Source: Bdellovibrionales bacterium
Lineage (GTDB): Bacteria; Pseudomonadota; Alphaproteobacteria; UBA9219
Reading direction: 5' to 3'
Length of the DNA: 64,000 nucleotides
Assembly: GCA_041662785.1 (NCBI GenBank)
Contig: JBAZRW010000002.1
Span: forward strand, 62,001-126,000
Position numbers and translations under genes: made by a program. The notes below the pieces were generated by a model that saw only the letters and a list, made by a program, of their open reading frames with translations, was not told the origin of the DNA and ran no database searches. The first letter of the stretch is position 1. The number at the start of each line of letters is the position of its first letter. Below, piece by piece: positions 7,993 through 16,962 of the stretch.

Positions 7993-8685
7993 ATGAAAGT
8001 CATTAAGGATTTTACAGATTTGTATCTTGAATTATGCAACAAGCCTCGTGCCGGATGGGTGGCTCGTCAAGTGAAGCAGCCAGAGACGGTTTGGCAGCAT
8101 ACAGAGCGCGTCACCTTTTTATCAGAAGAATACGCGCCACAGTATCTTGGAAAAAAGAGCGTCTTTCATTGTAAAATGTTGGGACTATCCCATGATTTGC
8201 CGGAAGGCATTATGCATGACATCACCCCGCATGATAGGGTTACAAAAAAGCAAAAACAGGATTTGGAATTCCTTGTTATCGATCATATTGGAATGATGCC
8301 TTACAAAGAAGGGGATATTTTCAATGGTGCGGTGATGCGGGAGTATTTCTTGGAGTACGAGGCGCAGGAAACGCCTGCTGCCAAGTTCGTTGGCAAGATT
8401 GACAAGCTTCAGATGGGGGTTGAAGCGCTCAATATCGAGTTGACCAACCGTTGCGCCTATAGCCTTCAGCCTTTCTGGGATTATATTGAAAAACATCTTC
8501 AAGATTCCCCCCTTATGGAGGTTTTCGTTAATTTGAAAACAAGACGTCCAGCCTCTGCTTATCTTAAGCCTGAGATTGCAGTTCCGCCTAAGCCCCCCGG
8601 TTTTTTTGAGCAGATACAGCAAGAAGTTTTGATAAAAATGGGGCGGCTGCCTATTCCTAAGGAATACCCTACACTGCGGCGCTGA
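7993..8685 (+). CDS. HD-domain phosphohydrolase (YfbR/HDDC2-like)
   Basis: A 230-aa protein with the metal-binding HD pattern: His36 in WQHTERV, His67-Asp68 in HDLPEG and Asp137 in GKIDKLQMG. The stretch HDLPEGIMHDITPHDRVTKKQK matches the HDDC2/YfbR 5'-deoxynucleotidase group, which dephosphorylates dNMPs; the exact substrate here is inferred. The ATG at 7993 preceded by AAGGGA is preferred over a TTG at 7978. The C-terminal 50 residues are proline-rich and not part of the HD core. Its 3' end overlaps the convergent trmFO by 17 bp. Confidence 0.82.
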   Translation: MKVIKDFTDLYLELCNKPRAGWVARQVKQPETVWQHTERVTFLSEEYAPQYLGKKSVFHCKMLGLSHDLPEGIMHDITPHDRVTKKQKQDLEFLVIDHIGMMPYKEGDIFNGAVMREYFLEYEAQETPAAKFVGKIDKLQMGVEALNIELTNRCAYSLQPFWDYIEKHLQDSPLMEVFVNLKTRRPASAYLKPEIAVPPKPPGFFEQIQQEVLIKMGRLPIPKEYPTLRR

Positions 8686-10009
8686 TGGACGGCAGCCACG
8701 CGCCGAAATCTTCTTTGGCGCGGGTGGCATAGGCTTTTTTGCGCTCGCGCTTGCCTTTGACCGTTGTAATCGGCGGGAAGAGGCTAAACGTCACATTCAT
8801 CGGCTGAAACGTGTCGGCATTGGCTTGCCCCGTGACGTGGGCGAGCAGCGCGCCCATCGCCGTGGTGCGCGGCGGCGGCGTGAGGGGTTGGCCCAAGGAT
8901 TCCTGTGCGATGAGAAGACCCGCCACAAAGCCCATCGCGGCGGATTCGACATAACCCTCAACGCCCATGACTTGCCCTGCAAAGCGAATATGCGGGAGGG
9001 ACTTCAGCCGAAGCGCGTGGTCAAGAAGGCGCGGGCTGTTGATAAACGTGTTGCGATGAATGCCGCCTAAACGGGCGAAAACAGCGTTTTTAAGCGCCGG
9101 AATTAGACGGAAAACGCGCTTTTGGTCGCCATATTTCATCTTGGTTTGAAAGCCGACGATATTCCACAGCGTGCCATCCACGTTATCCTGCCGCAGTTGC
9201 AAAATCGCATGGGATTTTTTGTCCGGTGCATGGGGATTGGTGAGCCCCACGGGCTTCATGGGGCCATAGCGCAGCGTGTCAATCCCGCGTGAGGCCATGA
9301 CTTCGATAGGAAGGCAGCCTTCGAAATAGGGCGTGTTCTTTTCCCATTCTTTGAACGCCACGGTTTCGGCGGCCAGCAGCGCAGCGATAAAGGCTTCGTA
9401 ACCGTCCTTATCAAGGGCGCAGTTGATATAGTCGCTGCCATCGCCTTTGTCATAGCGTGATTGCATCCACGCTTCGTTCATGTCGATGCTCTCGCGCTCG
9501 ACAATCGGCGCAATCGCATCAAAGAAGTGAAGGGATTCCTCGCCCGTTATCGTCCGGATACTCTGCGCCAGTGCATCTGAGGTCAGGGGGCCAGAGGCAA
9601 CCAGCACAGACATTTGCGCGTCATCAAGGGGCAGGGCGGTGATCTCGCCGCGCTTGATGGTGATCAGTGGGTGAGCCTCTAGCGCCGCCGTCACGTCCGC
9701 TGCGAACAGGTCGCGATCAACGGCGAGCGCGCCGCCAGCGGGAAGCTTATGCTTATCCGCCATCGACAGGATCAATGAGCCGCCGCGCCGCATCTCGTCA
9801 TGCAAAAGGCCAACGGCATTATAATCGCTGTCATCCGAACGCAAGGAGTTGGAGCAGACAAGCTCCGCCAGCTGATCCGAGTGGTGGGCAGGCGTGGCCT
9901 TATTGGGGCGCATTTCATGGAGGATAACGGGCAGGCCGCGCTGCGCGATCTGCCACGCTGCTTCACTGCCCGCAAGGCCGCCGCCAATGATGAGGATAGG
10001 GGCCGACAC
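8669..10009 (-). CDS. trmFO: methylenetetrahydrofolate-tRNA-(uracil-5-)-methyltransferase TrmFO
   Basis: This flavoprotein forms 5-methyluridine at position 54 of tRNA using methylene-tetrahydrofolate. The start ILIIGGGLAGSEAAWQIAQRG is the FAD dinucleotide-binding motif, followed by the family hallmarks LHEMRP, LAELVCSNSLRSD and GGSLI; the C-terminal half holds FAGQVMGVEGYVESAAMGFVAG. Length 446 aa is normal. The gene is convergent with the HD hydrolase (17-bp overlap) and follows the cyclophilin gene with a 9-bp gap, so the two are probably cotranscribed. Confidence 0.96.
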   Translation of the reverse strand: MSAPILIIGGGLAGSEAAWQIAQRGLPVILHEMRPNKATPAHHSDQLAELVCSNSLRSDDSDYNAVGLLHDEMRRGGSLILSMADKHKLPAGGALAVDRDLFAADVTAALEAHPLITIKRGEITALPLDDAQMSVLVASGPLTSDALAQSIRTITGEESLHFFDAIAPIVERESIDMNEAWMQSRYDKGDGSDYINCALDKDGYEAFIAALLAAETVAFKEWEKNTPYFEGCLPIEVMASRGIDTLRYGPMKPVGLTNPHAPDKKSHAILQLRQDNVDGTLWNIVGFQTKMKYGDQKRVFRLIPALKNAVFARLGGIHRNTFINSPRLLDHALRLKSLPHIRFAGQVMGVEGYVESAAMGFVAGLLIAQESLGQPLTPPPRTTAMGALLAHVTGQANADTFQPMNVTFSLFPPITTVKGKRERKKAYATRAKEDFGAWLPSISAAV

Positions 10010-10018
10010 GAAGGGGAC

Positions 10019-10585
10019 TTATTCCTTCACGTCCGCCGCGACCTGCATCTTGATGATCTTGGACGGATCGCTGACCTTGCCGTTATCAAGGCGTGATCCT
10101 GTCTTGATCTTGTCCACGAACTCCATGCCAGAGGTCACATGCCCCCAGACGGTATATTGTCCGTCAAGATAGGAGGCATCATCAAAGCAGATGAAGAATT
10201 GGCTATCGCCGGAATCGGGGCTGGCCGCGCGGGCCATCGAAACCGTACCGCGTACGTGCGGCGACTTGCTGAACTCGGCCTTCAGTTTTTGGCCAGAGCC
10301 GCCCGTGCCGTCGCCCTTGGGGTCACCCGTCTGTGCCATAAAGCCCGGAATGACGCGGTGAAAGGCAAGGCCGTTATAGAAGCCCTGACGGGTCAGCTCT
10401 TTGATGCGGGCGACGTGGTTCGGCGCTAGATCGGGGCGAAGCTGGATCACGACGCGGCCATCCGCAAGGTCAAGATAGATTGTGTTTTCAGGATCAAGTG
10501 TGGTTTTGGCGTCTGCGAACTGGGTCATGGGCAAAGCTCCGATAAGAAAGGCGAAAAGAAGAGTGAGAATGGTTTTTTTGGTCAT
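10019..10585 (-). CDS. periplasmic peptidyl-prolyl cis-trans isomerase, cyclophilin type
   Basis: A 188-aa protein. A Sec signal peptide (MTKKTILTLLFAFLIGALPM..., cleavage near FADA-K) targets it to the periplasm. The cyclophilin core has FHRVIPGFMAQTGDP, GTGGSGQKLKAEF, GTVSMARA, DSGDSQFFICF and LDGQYTVWGHV, including the Arg and Phe active-site residues. It would assist folding of envelope proteins. The ATG at 10585 has AGGGTG upstream and fits the signal peptide; an in-frame start at 10627 would bury the signal behind 14 polar residues. It is upstream of trmFO on the same strand. Confidence 0.92.
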   Translation of the reverse strand: MTKKTILTLLFAFLIGALPMTQFADAKTTLDPENTIYLDLADGRVVIQLRPDLAPNHVARIKELTRQGFYNGLAFHRVIPGFMAQTGDPKGDGTGGSGQKLKAEFSKSPHVRGTVSMARAASPDSGDSQFFICFDDASYLDGQYTVWGHVTSGMEFVDKIKTGSRLDNGKVSDPSKIIKMQVAADVKE

Positions 10586-10632
10586 TGGCGCACCCTGTGG
10601 TTTGTTGTATGAGTTTTCTATACTCAAGACAA

Positions 10633-10787
10633 TTTAAGAGTTGGGTTATAGTATAAGAGGAAAAAAGAAAACGGGATGCCCGTTTTCACGGGCATGACGG
10701 GATTAGTGTTTGATTCTAACCCTCTATCGTCATCCCCGCGAAAGCGGGGATCCCGTTTGTTTTCTTTCTTATTTGCCAACTCTTAAA
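10633..10787. repeat. dispersed palindromic repeat, family A, copy 2, with outer arms
   Basis: The core has inverted halves ACGGGATGCCCGTTTTCACGG and CGTCATCCCCGCGAAAGCGG. Beyond them lie AAGAAAACGGGAT / ATCCCGTTTGTTTTCTT, and outside those a perfect 12-bp pair TTTAAGAGTTGG (10633-10644) and CCAACTCTTAAA (10776-10787). The whole 155-bp unit can fold as one long hairpin. It fills the space between the divergent cyclophilin and phosphatase genes. Confidence 0.88.
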
Positions 10788-10832
10788 GTGGAAAAGGTAT
10801 ACTTGTTTTTTATCTTGGTGGGAAGGGCGTAA

Positions 10833-11372
10833 ATGAAGCGTAAGGCGCTATTTTTGGATCGGGATGGCGTGATCAACGAGGATGTCAACTTCGTCGGCAC
10901 GGTGGAGCGGTTTGCCTTTAAGCAGGGAATCTTCGCTTTTCTTCGCGCCGTGCAGAGCCTTGGGTATCGGCTGGTTGTCGTCACCAACCAATCGGGGGTG
11001 GCGCGGGGGCTTTATACCGCGACCGATCATGAAACCGTGACCGCGCATATGCTGGCCGCGTTGGCGCATGAGGGCATCACAATCGATGCGGTTGAGACAT
11101 GCTATCATCATAAAGATGGAACGGTTCCGCCCTATAACCGCGCCAGCTTTTGGCGCAAGCCGAACGCGGGCATGATTCTTGACGCGGCGCAGCGCCTTGG
11201 GATTGATCTCACGCGTTCCGCGATGATAGGGGATAGGGAAGGCGATATGCTGGCCGCGCAAAACGCCGGTATTCCCGTGCGGCTGTTGCTTTCGGCCTCG
11301 GCGGCGCTGCCAGAGGGGGCTGCGCGGATGGCCTCGTTTGACGAGGCGTTGGCCTTCTTAAAGAAAGCCTAG
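10833..11372 (+). CDS. gmhB: HAD-IIIA phosphatase, GmhB-like (D,D-heptose 1,7-bisphosphate phosphatase)
   Basis: A 179-aa protein. Motif I DRDGVINED (Asp9, Asp11), VVVTNQSGVARG, and motif IV MIGDREGDMLAAQNAGI are typical of GmhB, which makes D-glycero-D-manno-heptose 1-phosphate for lipopolysaccharide core synthesis. The zinc loop of classical GmhB is only partly kept: CYHHKDGTVPPYN is present but the second Cys pair is replaced by ASFWRKPNAG. A histidinol-phosphatase-like activity is an alternative. It is convergent with lptD (4-bp stop overlap), another LPS gene. Confidence 0.8.
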   Translation: MKRKALFLDRDGVINEDVNFVGTVERFAFKQGIFAFLRAVQSLGYRLVVVTNQSGVARGLYTATDHETVTAHMLAALAHEGITIDAVETCYHHKDGTVPPYNRASFWRKPNAGMILDAAQRLGIDLTRSAMIGDREGDMLAAQNAGIPVRLLLSASAALPEGAARMASFDEALAFLKKA

Positions 11373-13582
11373 TTTGTCGTGAATCCGCCGATGTTGCGTA
11401 GGTAAAACTGGAACAGGATTGTCCTGCCCGCTTCAACATCCACGCGTTCGGTGTAGTTGCGCGAGGCCGTGACGCCTGTGCGGAAACATTCATCCTCATA
11501 GATCAGGCCAAAACCTGTGCTGCGCGGGCCGGGGGCTGGGTTGATTGCTTGCGTGTGGTTTGACGTCAGTGACCAGTATTTGGCAAAGGCGGAAGAAAGG
11601 CTATAAGTGACTTCCTCCATTCTATTGTTGGTGATGGTTGCCGTGTTCGGTTGATTGACGGAAAGATAATGGACAGACGGCCTAAAGAGGTTGGGGCCTG
11701 CCGAGGCTCTGACTTCCTGTTTAGAGAAAGTCAGGTCTTTTTGATCCAGACGGAAACCGTAGTTGATGTTGAAGTAACTGTTGGGCGCGATGTCAAGACG
11801 GCCAACGTAATCCGAAAGTTGTTCGGTAAGGCCCGACCCTTCGTTAAAGGAGGAGTCGCGGTTCAGGCGAAAGACTTGACCCCCCACCATTTCAATGCGT
11901 CCGCCGTTGGCGCCTGTAATCGCGTGGCGTAGGCCATAGGCCGCGCGCGTGCCGCCTTCCACGCGGTCATTGCCGGCATAGCGGTTGGGGGAAAACAGAT
12001 TGGTTTCGTCAAACTCCATATCCAGACTGTCTTCATTGGGCAGCAGCGTGTGGCGCGAGACGCGTGGCGCGACGGAAAGAACGGCAATAGGCTCTAGCAA
12101 TTGCTGATACGTCTCGCCATGACGCCCCAAAGGATAGCGCAAGGACAGATCGCCTTGAACAAAGGGGCGCGTGTGCACAACATTGGTGAAGCCGGTTCCC
12201 AGCGGAACATCGGCCATCGGCACATGATCCGCCCAATAGCTGTCCGAGCGAACAAGACCCGACACGGTTGTCAGGAAGCCGATGGACGAGGCCATCTGGC
12301 GCTCCCAGCCTCCCGCAAGCGACAGGCGGCGGGTATTCGCGCCTTGACGATTGGGATCGACATCGGTGCGGCGAGAGGTGACAAGCAGACCGCTGTTAAA
12401 AGACCAGCGTCCGCCCAGCGTTTTGTTCGGCTCGCCAAAGGCGCTGTATTTCATTTCAGGCGCGACGACAGGTTCGACCAGCTGGCTTCCGGGGCGCTGG
12501 TCTTTAAAATAGTACATATTGCCAGAGGCGTAGTTGCGGCCTTTAAAATTCTCGACATAGGCGCGGTTGACCAGCACGTCGTCGCCCGCAAGGCTATAGC
12601 GCTGCAAATAGCTTTTATCCGTCGTATAGGCGATATCGGTTCCCGCCCGCCATGTCGGCGTCAGGTCAAACAGCGTCGTTCCAAAAAGATGGCCGCGCCA
12701 TTGCTGCCCTTTGTCGACCCCTGCGCTGCTTATAAAGTCTGTGCGGGCGACGCTGCCCGACCATTTCATCGAACCGTTGACGAAGCGATAGCGCCAATCG
12801 CCTTTCATTTGAAGTTTGTCCGTCGTGCTGAAAAGGGGTGTGACAACCAGATCGCTGTTAGGCGCGATATCAAAGTAATAGGGCGTGCGCGCCACCGTGC
12901 CCAGCGTGTTGTTAAGGCCTGCGGTAGGGGTCAGGAAGCCTTGCCTGCGCCGAACGGTGGGGTCGGGGTGCGAAAAATAGGGCGTATAAAAAACAGGAAT
13001 ACCGTCAAATTCCAACGTCGCATCGCGGTAAATCACGTTCTTGGTTTCCGTGTCATGCGTGATGCGTCGCCCTTTAAGTTGCCATAGGGGAGGTTTTTTC
13101 GGATCGTCCTTGCATAGATCGCAAGCGGAATAAATGCCGCGTTGGGTGATAAGATAGCGGCCTTCGTAACGCTGCGCGTCATTGGCAACCAAACGGGATT
13201 TGTCCGGAAAGTAGATGCCGACTTGATCGATGAAGCCTTGCTTCATGTCGGATGTCATTTCCATTTTGTCGGCAAACAAAATCTCTCCCGCTGTTTCGGT
13301 CAGGGCGACATGGCCGCTGGCCTGCACAACATCCGTCTTTTTGTTATAGGTGACGTTATCGGCGCGCAGCACCTTATCGTTCATGCTGACTTCCACATGG
13401 CCTTGCGCGGTCATAATTTCGGTGTTTTCGTCATAGGCCAGATGATCGGCCAAAAGCAGCGGCGGCGGCGACGGCGCTTTTTCGGCAGCGCAAGCGGGCG
13501 CATGGAAAGAAAGCCACAAAAGCGTAGCCGCCAAACCGAACAGAGCGCACCGTCGCGCATGTTTTAAGCTTCGTTTTTGCAT
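11369..13582 (-). CDS. lptD: LPS-assembly protein LptD
   Basis: LptD is the outer-membrane beta-barrel that with LptE inserts lipopolysaccharide into the outer leaflet. The 737-aa protein has a signal peptide (LFGLAATLLWLSFHAPACA), an OstA/LptA-like N-terminal beta-jellyroll (ADHLAYDENTEIMTAQGHVEV, LRADNVTYNKKTDVVQASGHV), the CDLC pair after about residue 150, the signature FDGIPVFYTPYFSHPDPTVRRRQGFLTPT, and a long C-terminal barrel rich in aromatic strands. The C-terminal cysteine in EDECFRTG may form the structural disulfide. The gene stands alone here, without the surA-pdxA-ksgA genes that often follow it. Confidence 0.95.
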   Translation of the reverse strand: MQKRSLKHARRCALFGLAATLLWLSFHAPACAAEKAPSPPPLLLADHLAYDENTEIMTAQGHVEVSMNDKVLRADNVTYNKKTDVVQASGHVALTETAGEILFADKMEMTSDMKQGFIDQVGIYFPDKSRLVANDAQRYEGRYLITQRGIYSACDLCKDDPKKPPLWQLKGRRITHDTETKNVIYRDATLEFDGIPVFYTPYFSHPDPTVRRRQGFLTPTAGLNNTLGTVARTPYYFDIAPNSDLVVTPLFSTTDKLQMKGDWRYRFVNGSMKWSGSVARTDFISSAGVDKGQQWRGHLFGTTLFDLTPTWRAGTDIAYTTDKSYLQRYSLAGDDVLVNRAYVENFKGRNYASGNMYYFKDQRPGSQLVEPVVAPEMKYSAFGEPNKTLGGRWSFNSGLLVTSRRTDVDPNRQGANTRRLSLAGGWERQMASSIGFLTTVSGLVRSDSYWADHVPMADVPLGTGFTNVVHTRPFVQGDLSLRYPLGRHGETYQQLLEPIAVLSVAPRVSRHTLLPNEDSLDMEFDETNLFSPNRYAGNDRVEGGTRAAYGLRHAITGANGGRIEMVGGQVFRLNRDSSFNEGSGLTEQLSDYVGRLDIAPNSYFNINYGFRLDQKDLTFSKQEVRASAGPNLFRPSVHYLSVNQPNTATITNNRMEEVTYSLSSAFAKYWSLTSNHTQAINPAPGPRSTGFGLIYEDECFRTGVTASRNYTERVDVEAGRTILFQFYLRNIGGFTTN

Positions 13583-13619
13583 GCCTTCTGCTTGCCAGAG
13601 TCTTGATAAAGGGCGTCAA

Positions 13620-13708
13620 CTTGAAAACCCGAAAACTTTTTGGTCGCTTTGATTAACCTATCTTGGTCTTAGCCGGCTTGGCGACGAAAAACTTTTCGGG
13701 TTTTCAAG
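13620..13708. repeat. long inverted repeat between lptD and the Mur ligase gene
   Basis: Two 28-bp arms (13620-13647 and 13681-13708) pair with only two mismatches. The arms begin CTTGAAAACCCGAAAA and end TTTTCGGGTTTTCAAG, separated by 33 nt. It does not belong to the CGTCATCCCCGC family. It lies in the 273-bp divergent region 13583-13855. Confidence 0.75.
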
Positions 13709-13786
13709 CGGACTGAGTATAAACCGACAAGAATGTAATGGGCTGAAAACTTTGATTATTTGTTAACTTTTTGCTCGAAGTAGAAT

Positions 13787-13811
13787 GGCGCCCGCTGGGG
13801 GCCGTTTTTTT
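13787..13811 (+). terminator. terminator-like hairpin in the leader of the Mur ligase gene
   Basis: GGCGCCC-GCT-GGGGGCC forms a stem with one mismatch (13787-13803) and is followed one base later by seven T. It stands 45 bp before the ATG at 13856 with no plus-strand gene upstream, so it could be an attenuator or the end of the neighbouring inverted repeat. Confidence 0.35.
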
Positions 13812-13855
13812 CGTATTTCCTTGCCCTTTGGGGGCGTGCCCCATACATTTGCGGC

Positions 13856-15253
13856 ATGAAAAACAGCCCTTCCATCTTTTTTTGCGCCATAGGCGGCAGC
13901 GGCATGCTGCCGCTGGCTTTGATCATGAAAGAGCGGGGCTCTGCCGTGAGCGGTTCGGATCGCGGGCGCGATCAGGGGCGTACGCCAGAGCGTTTCGCCT
14001 TTCTGGAATCGCAAGGGATTCGCCTCTATCCACAAGACGGCAGCGGCGTAACGCCCGCCGTCAGCCGTGTGGTTGTTTCGACGGCGGTTGAGGAAACCAT
14101 CCCCGATTACCGCGCCGCACTGGATTGCGGCCTTCCCATCGTGCGCCGCGCCGCCCTGTTGGCTGAGCTTTTTAATGAGGCCAAGAAGCGCGTGGCTGTG
14201 GCTGGAACCAGCGGAAAATCCACGACCACGGGCATGATCGGCTGGATTTTGCATCAAGCGGGGCTGAGGCCGACCGTGATGAATGGCGCGGTGATGAAGA
14301 ACTTTGTGACGCCAGAAATTCCTTTAGCTTCCGCGTTGGTGGGTGATCCTGATCTGTTCGTCAGCGAGGTGGACGAAAGCGATGGCTCGATTGATGGTTT
14401 TACGCCAACAGTGGCTGTTTTGAATAACATAGCGCTTGATCATAAGACGATGGATGAGCTGCGCGGCCTGTTTTCCCGTTTCGTCGGTAAGGCGCAAAGC
14501 GTCATCATCAATCTGGATAATGAAGAGACGGCGCGGTTGGCCAGCCCGTCCATGACCACCTATAGCCTGCGCAATCCGGCGGCGACGCTTGTCGCCAGCG
14601 ATCTGGTTTTTAAGCAAGACGGCGTGCGCTTTAATGTTGTCCACACCCCCACGGGGGAGCGTGCGACTCTACGTCTTCCTGTGGTTGGGCGGCATAACGT
14701 ATCGAACGCTTTGGCGGCGATGGGAGCAGCGATGGCTTTAGGCGTTTCTTTAACGACGTCGGCCAAGGCCTTGGAATCTTTTTCGAGTATAGCGCGGCGC
14801 ATGGAAAAGATAGGCCAAGCGAAGGGCATGACCGTCTATGACGATTTTGCTCACAATCCCGATAAGATAGGGGCCAGTCTTGAGGCTTTGCATCAGTTTG
14901 ATGGAAGGCTCTTGATTCTCTTTCAACCGCATGGTTTTGGCCCCCTTAAACTGATGAAGGATGCGTTTGCCGCGGCCTTCGTCGCGGGCCTGCGGCCACA
15001 GGACCGCTTGTATGTCGTCGATCCTCTTTATCTGGGGGGGACGGTGGATCGCTCGGTCACCAGCCTTGATTTGACCAAGGGCGTAGAGGAGCAGGGGCGG
15101 CAGGCCTTTTACCATCCCTCACGCGATGACGCTGCCGCCGCGATGGCGCTGGAGGCGGCTGCGGGGGATCGCCTAATTATTATGGGCGCACGCGATGACA
15201 CGCTGCCCGCCTTGGCACAAGCCTTGCTGGACAAGGTGGCCAAATCCCTCTGA
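13856..15253 (+). CDS. MurC-like Mur ligase
   Basis: A 465-aa Mur-family amide ligase. The N-terminal Rossmann-like domain has FFCAIGGSGMLPLAL and VSGSD as in MurC/Mpl (UDP-MurNAc binding); the ATP P-loop is AGTSGKSTTTG (residues 116-126); SEVDESDGSI and LNNIALDHKTMDE mark the central domain; the C-terminal domain has YDDFAHNPDKI. It resembles UDP-MurNAc:L-Ala ligase or the recycling ligase Mpl, which attaches tripeptide. It is isolated from any division/cell-wall cluster, so a recycling or paralogous role is as likely as the essential MurC. Its stop is 11 bp from the convergent rhlE stop. Confidence 0.85.
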   Translation: MKNSPSIFFCAIGGSGMLPLALIMKERGSAVSGSDRGRDQGRTPERFAFLESQGIRLYPQDGSGVTPAVSRVVVSTAVEETIPDYRAALDCGLPIVRRAALLAELFNEAKKRVAVAGTSGKSTTTGMIGWILHQAGLRPTVMNGAVMKNFVTPEIPLASALVGDPDLFVSEVDESDGSIDGFTPTVAVLNNIALDHKTMDELRGLFSRFVGKAQSVIINLDNEETARLASPSMTTYSLRNPAATLVASDLVFKQDGVRFNVVHTPTGERATLRLPVVGRHNVSNALAAMGAAMALGVSLTTSAKALESFSSIARRMEKIGQAKGMTVYDDFAHNPDKIGASLEALHQFDGRLLILFQPHGFGPLKLMKDAFAAAFVAGLRPQDRLYVVDPLYLGGTVDRSVTSLDLTKGVEEQGRQAFYHPSRDDAAAAMALEAAAGDRLIIMGARDDTLPALAQALLDKVAKSL

Positions 15254-15264
15254 TTTTCGTTTGA

Positions 15265-16725
15265 TTACGACGAGCGTTTTTCCACGCTGCGTGGGCGACG
15301 AAGGAAGGCGGGCATATGCTCGCCAAAGCCTTGGCCATGATCGTCGCTGGCGCTGCTGTGGGCTAACGCCGCCGCTGATGCCGTCGTGTGGCCGTAAGGC
15401 TGAGGCGCGGGATGTGGCGGCACATGCGGCGATTCATAGATGGGTTCAGGGACTCTTTCTGGCGCAGTCTCTGCCATCACGGCCTGTTGGGTCTTATCCT
15501 GCCGTGGCGCACGCGCACGAGGGGGCTTGCCCCGTCCTCGTGGAGAAGAGGGCTTGCGATCGCGCCCCGAAGAGCGCCCTTCCTGAACGGGAGGCAGGTC
15601 GAGGGTTGAGCGTTCGATGTCTTTCTTGATCAGCGTTTCAATTGCGGCGACCAGCTTGCTTTCATCGGGAGTCATCAGCGTAAAGGCCGTGCCTTCCTTG
15701 CCCGCGCGACCTGTCCGCCCAATGCGGTGGACGTAATCTTCCGCGTTAAAGGGCACGTCGAAGTTAAAGACGTGGCTGACATCTGCGATATCAAGGCCAC
15801 GCGCCGCAACGTCTGAGCAAACGAGAAGGGAGATGTTGCCGCTTCTGAAGGAATCCAGCGTTTCGGTGCGTGTGCTTTGATCCAGATCGCCATGCAAAGC
15901 GCCCGCGTTGAAGCCATGCTTTTGCAGCGATTTGTGGACGATGGCGACATCGCGCTTGCGATTGCAAAAGATAAAGGCGTTCTGCACCGCGTGATTGCGC
16001 AAAAGGGTGCGCAGCGCTTCGCGTTTGTGCCAGTCATTTGCGGTTGGCAAATTGACGATGGAATGCGTGATGTTCACACCCGTGCTGGCGGGCGGCGAAA
16101 CGGTCACGGTTTTGGGATTGCTTAGGAACCGATCCGCCAGTTTGCGGATTTCGGGCGGCATGGTAGCCGAGAAAAACAGCGTTTGACGCATCGCGGGCAA
16201 CAGCCCCGCGATCTTTTCGATATCGGGAATAAAGCCCATATCCAGCATGCGGTCGGCTTCATCAATCACAAAAATCTTGATGTCGTTGAGCATAATCTGC
16301 CCACGCTCAAACAAATCGATAAGGCGTCCGGGCGTGGCGATCAGCACATCAACGCCGCGCTCTAGCTTTTTGATCTGCGGCCCCATGTTCTCGCCGCCGA
16401 TCAACAAAGCCATGCTAAGCGAAGGATGATACTTGCCATAGGTGCGGAAGTTTTCGGCGACTTGCGTGGCCAGCTCACGCGTTGGCTCTAAGATCAGCGA
16501 GCGTGGCATGCGTGCCCGCGCCCGTCCGCTGGAAAGAATTTCGATCATCGGCAGCGTAAAGCCCGCCGTTTTTCCTGTGCCCGTCTGAGCGCAACCGAGA
16601 ACGTCCCGCATTTGCAGGACATAGGGGATGGCTTGTTCTTGGATGGGGGTGGGGGTGGTATAGCCGACGTCGTCAATGGCCTTGAGCAGCTCGTCGCTTA
16701 ACCCTAAATCAGCAAATGTTGTCAC
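15265..16725 (-). CDS. rhlE: DEAD-box RNA helicase RhlE
   Basis: An ATP-dependent RNA helicase involved in ribosome maturation and RNA decay. All motifs are present in the 486-aa protein: Q motif (GYTTPTPIQEQAIP), motif I AQTGTGKT, Ia PTRELATQV, Ib TPGRL, motif II DEADRMLDMGF, motif III SATMP, and C-terminal ARGLDI and HRIGRTGRAGKEG. The last 110 residues are a low-complexity basic tail (RGRGKPPRARAPRQ and similar), common in RhlE. The gene is monocistronic. The 237-bp gap to kdpD (16726-16962) holds only a small hairpin GACAGGCCG/CGGCTGTC near 16838-16858. Confidence 0.94.
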   Translation of the reverse strand: MTTFADLGLSDELLKAIDDVGYTTPTPIQEQAIPYVLQMRDVLGCAQTGTGKTAGFTLPMIEILSSGRARARMPRSLILEPTRELATQVAENFRTYGKYHPSLSMALLIGGENMGPQIKKLERGVDVLIATPGRLIDLFERGQIMLNDIKIFVIDEADRMLDMGFIPDIEKIAGLLPAMRQTLFFSATMPPEIRKLADRFLSNPKTVTVSPPASTGVNITHSIVNLPTANDWHKREALRTLLRNHAVQNAFIFCNRKRDVAIVHKSLQKHGFNAGALHGDLDQSTRTETLDSFRSGNISLLVCSDVAARGLDIADVSHVFNFDVPFNAEDYVHRIGRTGRAGKEGTAFTLMTPDESKLVAAIETLIKKDIERSTLDLPPVQEGRSSGRDRKPSSPRGRGKPPRARAPRQDKTQQAVMAETAPERVPEPIYESPHVPPHPAPQPYGHTTASAAALAHSSASDDHGQGFGEHMPAFLRRPRSVEKRSS

Positions 16726-16962
16726 GTTGTTTATAGTATCTTTCTTTTTTCTTTTCCATTGCGGCGAGCCATCGTGGCGCGCTCACCTAAAATGACCGGT
16801 TCAAAAAATCGTGGGGTCAATAGGGCAATAGTGTTTCGACAGGCCGCCTTCGGCTGTCTCACTTTTTGTGAGCGCATACATAGTCCTTTTTAGGGGGGAA
16901 AGCAAACGACAAGGGAGCGGTGCGTGATTAGTTGTTTGATTACATGGGGATGCAAGGTTTTC

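Noticed and set aside
12101..13087. 328-codon open frame antisense to lptD
   Set aside because: It mirrors the coding bias of lptD; no ribosome site or domain is visible.
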